Shown here piece after piece: positions 6,161 to 8,913 of a DNA stretch of 8,913 nt. A program made the translations under genes and the position numbers. The notes beneath the pieces were generated by a model. That model did not search any database. It had not been told where the DNA came from and saw only the letters and a program-made list of their open reading frames with translations. The DNA lies in contig JBDTDR010000039.1 of the NCBI GenBank assembly GCA_039922955.1, positions 1 through 8,913 on the forward strand, written 5' to 3'. Numbering within the stretch: position 1 is the stretch's first letter; each line of letters starts with the position of its first letter. This stretch comes from Tumulicola sp039922955 (GTDB taxonomy: Bacteria; Vulcanimicrobiota; Vulcanimicrobiia; Vulcanimicrobiales; Vulcanimicrobiaceae).

Positions 6161-6712
6161 ATGGGACGTTGGGCGCCCGCGGAAGTCATTGCTTCCGCAG
6201 TTACAGGAAATGCGATCGCCGTTGAGGGGCTGCTCGTCGCCATCTGGCCGGCATGCTTTCGGCTTGCGACCATGGTGACTGGGGATCGCGGACTTGCGGA
6301 GGACGCGGCCCAGGAAACCTGCGTTATCGTGCATCGCAGAATTCGTGGCTTGCGTCGCGTCGATGCGTTCGATGCGTGGCTCTATCGCATCGTCATGCAT
6401 GAATCCGCGCAAGTTCGCCGCCGCGCGGGCCAGGTGGCTGAAGCGACCGAGCAGTTTACAGTAAGCGACGGGACGATGAACCTCGACGTCTGGCGAGCGC
6501 TCGGTGAACTCTCCGCAGACCTGCGAGAGGTCACGGTGCTCTTTTATTTCCACGGCCTCAAGGGCGAGGAAATTGCCGCTGCGCTGCGGGTTTCGCATGG
6601 GACGGTGCGCACTCGATTATCGCGAGCGCGCCAACATTTGCGCGCACTTCTCGGCGACTACGATTTTGAACCGTTAGATGCTCGTTTGGAGGTACAGCAC
6701 TATGCCGTCTGA
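6161..6712 (+). CDS. RNA polymerase sigma factor, ECF (extracytoplasmic function) type
   Basis: A 183-residue sigma-70-like factor with only regions 2 and 4, the usual ECF length. Region 2 (about 24-88) contains ATMVTGDRGLAEDAAQETCV, the core-binding and -10 recognition helices, and FDAWLYRIVMHESAQVRRR, the classical 'f.aWL..Ia.n....lRr' helix. Region 4 (about 111-165) reads LGELSADLREVTVLFYFHGL, then KGEEIAAALRVSHGTVRTRL, then SRARQHLR, the -35-binding helix-turn-helix. The C-terminal tail of about 18 residues is unremarkable. The start is ATG 6161 with AAGGAGG at 6151-6157, unusually close at 3 bases. Its last 11 bases overlap the next gene, so they are co-translated, the normal layout for an ECF factor and its membrane-bound partner. 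The stimulus is unknown. It is intact, in contrast to the broken genes around it. Confidence 0.93.
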   Translation: MGRWAPAEVIASAVTGNAIAVEGLLVAIWPACFRLATMVTGDRGLAEDAAQETCVIVHRRIRGLRRVDAFDAWLYRIVMHESAQVRRRAGQVAEATEQFTVSDGTMNLDVWRALGELSADLREVTVLFYFHGLKGEEIAAALRVSHGTVRTRLSRARQHLRALLGDYDFEPLDARLEVQHYAV

Positions 6713-7796
6713 TTTTGTGGATGCGGGAAAGCGTTTTGAAGCGGCGATCCCCGTGCCCGAGCTGCAGATCTCTTCGATCCCCAACCGAGCGCGAGATGAA
6801 AGCGTGCGACATCGTTCTCGTGTGCTGATTGCGTGCGCGGTCGCCGCGATCGCCGTCCTGGGCTCGGGTACGGTGCTTGCCGCAATGTACGGTGGCGTTC
6901 GAATCTGGTTGTCCGGCGATAAGGCCGCGGCCGTTTTTCGTTCGTTCACGACCATCACAAACCCGACTGCCGAGGACCTGCGCCGAGTTACCGCCGATGC
7001 AACGTTTCCGGTCGTGCTGCCCGTAGGCATACCGAAGGGAATGCACGTGAGTTTGCTCCTTGTCTCGCCGGCGGATCACCCGAATTTCATCTTGGTTCAG
7101 TATCGAAACTCGACGGGGTCTAGCTGGGAATTTCCGATAGTCGATTCATCGGTTGTAAACGATGGTGCGGTTCCGTCTTTTCCGAATGGAGAGAAGCCGT
7201 CTTTTGGGCTAGCGACGCTGTGGAACGTTGGGCGAGAGACTGTTATCCTGCGCGGCATGTGGGGGCGACAGTCGGAGATCAAAGCCGCGATGTTGCGCAG
7301 CACGCCCGCGGAGAGTCTAGCGCAAACGCTGCCGATGCTTTACCGGATCACCATACTCGGAGGCCTCGATAACATTAGGGATGCGGCCGATGCGATCGCT
7401 CCATCGGAGGGACGAAGCGTCCTGGTCGATCGCGGAAATCTGGGCCAAGTGGCGAGTCTGGCTCGAGAGCACAAGCCACTGCTTGCTTTTTCGCGAACGC
7501 GAACGGTCGACAACCTTCCGATCGTCTCGGGAAAACCCGATTTTGCTCACCAATCGAGTCACTCGACTAAGGAACTCACGGTATCGGCGGATGGCGTGCG
7601 CGCACTCGCGGCGGTTCTTGCGTCAAAGGCTTGTGGGAGCGGCGGCAAGATGGGCAGTGGCTTTACCTGCGAGATACTCATCAACGAGCGGAGGGGCCGG
7701 GCATATTGGATCTGGATGCTTCCGCTGAATACGTCGACCCCGCCAACAAAGTACATCGTGGACTCAGCGACGTTTCGTGTGGAGCGGGAAAAATAG
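6702..7796 (+). CDS. Single-pass membrane protein, candidate anti-sigma factor
   Basis: 364 residues from ATG 6702, chosen over ATG 6678 because GGAGG lies at 6688-6692 with 9 bases of spacing. Residues 1-40 are a short charged cytoplasmic segment, 41-62 (VLIACAVAAIAVLGSGTVLA and following) a single membrane helix, and the remainder is outside the membrane. After the helix comes FRSFTTITNPTAEDLRRVTA, then DATFPVVLPVGIPKGMHVSL, a pattern seen in sensory domains of ECF-linked anti-sigma-like proteins (compare DUF4367). Two Cys lie in the C-terminal part (KACGSGGKMGSGFTCEI) and could form a disulfide. The cytoplasmic part is shorter than a zinc-binding anti-sigma domain and lacks the HxxxCxxC motif. 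The role as anti-sigma factor therefore rests on position, the 11-base overlap with the sigma gene, and topology. Confidence 0.72.
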   Translation: MPSDFVDAGKRFEAAIPVPELQISSIPNRARDESVRHRSRVLIACAVAAIAVLGSGTVLAAMYGGVRIWLSGDKAAAVFRSFTTITNPTAEDLRRVTADATFPVVLPVGIPKGMHVSLLLVSPADHPNFILVQYRNSTGSSWEFPIVDSSVVNDGAVPSFPNGEKPSFGLATLWNVGRETVILRGMWGRQSEIKAAMLRSTPAESLAQTLPMLYRITILGGLDNIRDAADAIAPSEGRSVLVDRGNLGQVASLAREHKPLLAFSRTRTVDNLPIVSGKPDFAHQSSHSTKELTVSADGVRALAAVLASKACGSGGKMGSGFTCEILINERRGRAYWIWMLPLNTSTPPTKYIVDSATFRVEREK

Positions 7797-7869
7797 GAAC
7801 GGCTCTGACAGCGCTGTACATCCGGCCGGCCGCGGCGCGCGTGCCAAAACTTGTACGATCGCTAAGGGC

Positions 7870-7980
7870 GTGAAGTACGGCACGGAGGCCACGCGTAAGT
7901 TCGGGTTCACGCAGGGCAAGTTCCGCCATTGGGTCGACGCGTACCGCTGTGGAGCTGCACCGTATAACCCGTACGTGTAA
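7870..7980 (+). pseudogene. Helix-turn-helix-like fragment (transposase or regulator remnant?)
   Basis: An open frame from an in-frame GTG (7870) to TAA (7978-7980). The frame is open back to GTG 7777, but the earlier part looks random and overlaps the preceding gene. It reads KYGTEATRKFGFTQGKFRHW followed by VDAYRCG, resembling the 'ea.rkyGvs..tlrrWv..y..G' helix-turn-helix of IS transposases. It is too short to stand alone and has no ribosome site. It overlaps an opposite-strand ORF, so at most one of the two is real. Confidence 0.25.
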
Positions 7981-8092
7981 CGTCGCGAGCTGCAATAGCG
8001 GCTTCGACTGCAATCAATACTTCAAGAAGCTGCTCGCTGTCGACGGCGATATCGTCTGTCGTCGATGCATTTAATATTTCCGCATCATGCAT
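7907..8092 (-). CDS. Small unrecognised ORF, 61 residues
   Basis: ATG at 8092-8090 has GAGG about 8 bases upstream. The product begins with an acidic segment MHDAEILNASTTDDIAVDSE and continues with an amphipathic helix QLLEVLIAVEAAIAARDVTR, then GYTVQLHSG. This middle looks protein-like, but I recognise no family. The last 25 residues overlap the HTH-like frame on the other strand and look less natural. A minus-strand terminator (8131-8154) lies upstream, so the ORF would need its own promoter between 8093 and 8130, which is AT-rich. Treat as tentative. Confidence 0.3.
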   Translation of the reverse strand: MHDAEILNASTTDDIAVDSEQLLEVLIAVEAAIAARDVTRTGYTVQLHSGTRRPNGGTCPA

Positions 8093-8130
8093 TAACAAAA
8101 CCTCGGCCAAAAACGCCGCGAAAAAGATAT

Positions 8131-8154
8131 AAAAAAAAGAGGCTTTATGGCCTC
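8131..8154 (-). terminator. Intrinsic terminator on the minus strand
   Basis: Read on the minus strand: GAGGC, loop CATAAA, GCCTC, then eight T. The 5-bp stem (8154-8150 with 8143-8139) is short but mostly G-C, and the T-run is uninterrupted (8138-8131). No protein gene is seen upstream of it on the minus strand between 8155 and 8460, so it would end a non-coding transcript or mark the end of a lost gene. Confidence 0.5.
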
Positions 8155-8460
8155 CCAGTTGTAATCTAGTGGGCGACTTTCGCACGCATTTAAACGCGGG
8201 CGGAAGTCGGACGTGGGATTACGTACAGAATTATCGCGCGTCCAAGAACGGGAGTCAAGTGACAACCATGCTGCGCGCGTAAGGAGACGCAAATACGCTC
8301 CATAGGCCTGATCAGCTTTGCAACGTCATCGGGAATCGAACCCGCGAATCGGGGTCCCGGCCGGTCCCGCCGACTACCGAAAAGTCCCTTCCTGTCAGGG
8401 TTTTTCCAATTTTGAGTCCCTGGCAGTTCCCACGAATCCCCTCGAATCCTGACTAGTCCG
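8155..8460. other. Gene-less stretch with T-arm-like element and spaced GTCCC repeats
   Basis: No convincing ORF. On the minus strand, 8344-8330 reads CGGGTTCGATTCCCG: a 4-bp stem with a canonical tRNA T-loop (TTCGATT between G and C). No matching acceptor stem, D-arm or CCA is found, so it is not a full tRNA. On the plus strand GTCCC starts at 8354, 8364, 8384 and 8416, and GTTCCC at 8426; the steps are 10, 20, 32 and 10 bases, near helical turns. CCTG-T-CAGG (8391-8399) is a small palindrome. This could be part of an attachment site, a protein-binding array, or a structured RNA ending at the 8131-8154 terminator. Confidence 0.35.
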
Positions 8461-8591
8461 TTAGATGGCCGTTAGACGATTAACTCGTAGGCGCCCGGTG
8501 AGGTTCGATGCGCAGTCGCCGCATCGGCGCCGCTCTTGGAGGCTGGAGCGGTCGTCGGCCCCGGAGTCGTGAGGTATCGATGGCCTCCGAT

Positions 8592-8699
8592 TCAGGGCCG
8601 ACCCACAACGAACAGCGTGTTTGGAATACCAACAGTTTTTTCGTATAGCGCTTGACTGTCGGGCCCCGGATACTGCCACGCGCCTACGATGCTCACGAA
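8592..8699 (-). pseudogene. Orphan reading-frame tail just inside the right repeat
   Basis: Starting directly next to the 23-bp repeat, the minus strand is open for 35 residues to TGA 8594-8592: FVSIVGAWQYPGPDSQALYE, then KTVGIPNTLFVVGRP. The texture is that of a real protein end (aromatic, Gly/Pro turns, terminal hydrophobic strand). A stop in the same frame lies inside the repeat (8717-8715), so it is cut off from any start. No family is recognised. The rest of 8461-8591 shows nothing clear. Confidence 0.2.
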
Positions 8700-8722
8700 G
8701 CTGCATGATGGGGCCTAGCCCA
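8700..8722. repeat. Right copy of the 23-bp perfect terminal-type inverted repeat
   Basis: The exact reverse complement of 5524-5546, ending GGGGCCTAGCCCA with the outer tip CA at 8722. Inside it no transposase OrfA or OrfB sequence is present. Identity to the left copy stops at exactly 23 bases inward, which fits a left/right pair of terminal repeats rather than two copies of the same IS end. Confidence 0.8.
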
Positions 8723-8913
8723 CCTGTGCCAATGTCGAGCGACTCCTCTGCGGCCTGTTTAGTCGACGACGGTATATATGTTAGGAGACGTTGCGACCTC
8801 GACGCGACCGACTCATTATTTATCGAGCGAATGACATCGCCTACGCCGAACCCGTATCGACGTGCAGCTTGCGGGTCTACGCGCACAATCGTCAGCTGGC
8901 CTTCTATTGTCTG
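8723..8913 (-). pseudogene. PDZ-like domain fragment, cut at the inverted repeat (5' end outside the window)
   Basis: About 64 residues enter from the right edge with no stop: GQLTIVRVDPQAARRYGFGV, then GDVIRSINNESVASRSQRLL, then TYIPSSTKQAAEESLDIGTG. 'V..vdp.saA...G...GDvI.siN...V.s...l...i' is the core of a PDZ domain, found in periplasmic proteases and related secreted proteins. A piece of an RND efflux permease (which has a similar 'vRvDp.aaaryGl.v.DV') is the alternative, but the IRSINNESV strand favours PDZ. The frame then runs into the repeat at 8722 and beyond it becomes noise, so the gene is probably truncated here. Its continuation is not seen on the far side of the left repeat. Confidence 0.4.

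Noticed and set aside
5990..6598. 202-codon minus-strand frame opposite the sigma factor
   Set aside because: The plus strand carries a clear ECF sigma factor here; the minus frame shows no family pattern.
8330..8344. Possible tRNA on the minus strand
   Set aside because: Only the T-arm is canonical. The following bases (ATGACGTTGC) find no complementary 5' acceptor strand at the right distance, and no anticodon arm could be built.
5520..8726. Target-site duplication around the inverted repeats
   Set aside because: The adjacent bases are ATA on the left and CCT on the right; no 3-5 base match was found.
1..8913. CRISPR array or rRNA genes
   Set aside because: No regularly spaced direct repeats of array length and no conserved rRNA segments were seen on either strand.

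Overview
The window is high-GC bacterial DNA. It holds ordinary chromosomal genes on the left (about 1-4547) and a rearranged, lower-GC accessory region on the right (about 4548-8913). The lineage cannot be fixed from this sequence. The gene mix (family-9 glycosyltransferase, DUF2079 protein, RF2 with a programmed frameshift, YD-repeat, NHL and PDZ fragments) would suit an uncultured soil-type phylum such as Eremiobacterota, but that is only a guess.

Left part. Minus strand 1-514 holds a YbjQ-type protein followed, with a 4-base stop/start overlap, by the first 55 residues of an iron-sulfur uracil-DNA glycosylase. A glycosyltransferase family 9 gene (560-1528, plus) diverges from them. It converges on a DUF2079 membrane protein (1551-2894, minus), which lies just behind prfB (2910-4020, minus). 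prfB appears split, but reads through an almost textbook +1 programmed frameshift: AAGGAG, three bases, CTT TGA C. A secreted-type Gly/Gln/Met-rich protein starts divergently at 4116 and stops abruptly at 4547 just after a GDPH motif, where the domain it introduces should begin.

Right part. From 4548 to 5939 the minus strand carries gene pieces: a YD-repeat (Rhs-like) fragment without a start, a complete unrecognised ORF with an immunity-protein-like look, a reading-frame tail that could be the end of a polymorphic toxin, the C-terminus of an IS3-family transposase, and an NHL-repeat fragment fused in frame to it. Together these look like the wreck of an Rhs/NHL polymorphic toxin locus broken by an insertion sequence.

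A perfect 23-bp inverted repeat stands at 5524-5546 and 8700-8722, with TG...CA outer ends. It brackets about 3.2 kb. Inside is an intact two-gene unit: an ECF sigma factor (6161-6712) and a single-pass membrane protein (6702-7796) placed like its anti-sigma factor. The remainder holds small doubtful ORFs, a minus-strand terminator, and a 100-base patch with a tRNA T-arm-like element and spaced GTCCC repeats. Just outside the right repeat a PDZ-like coding frame is cut off. No target duplication is visible, and the genes on the two sides do not match, so recombination between IS copies fits better than one clean insertion.
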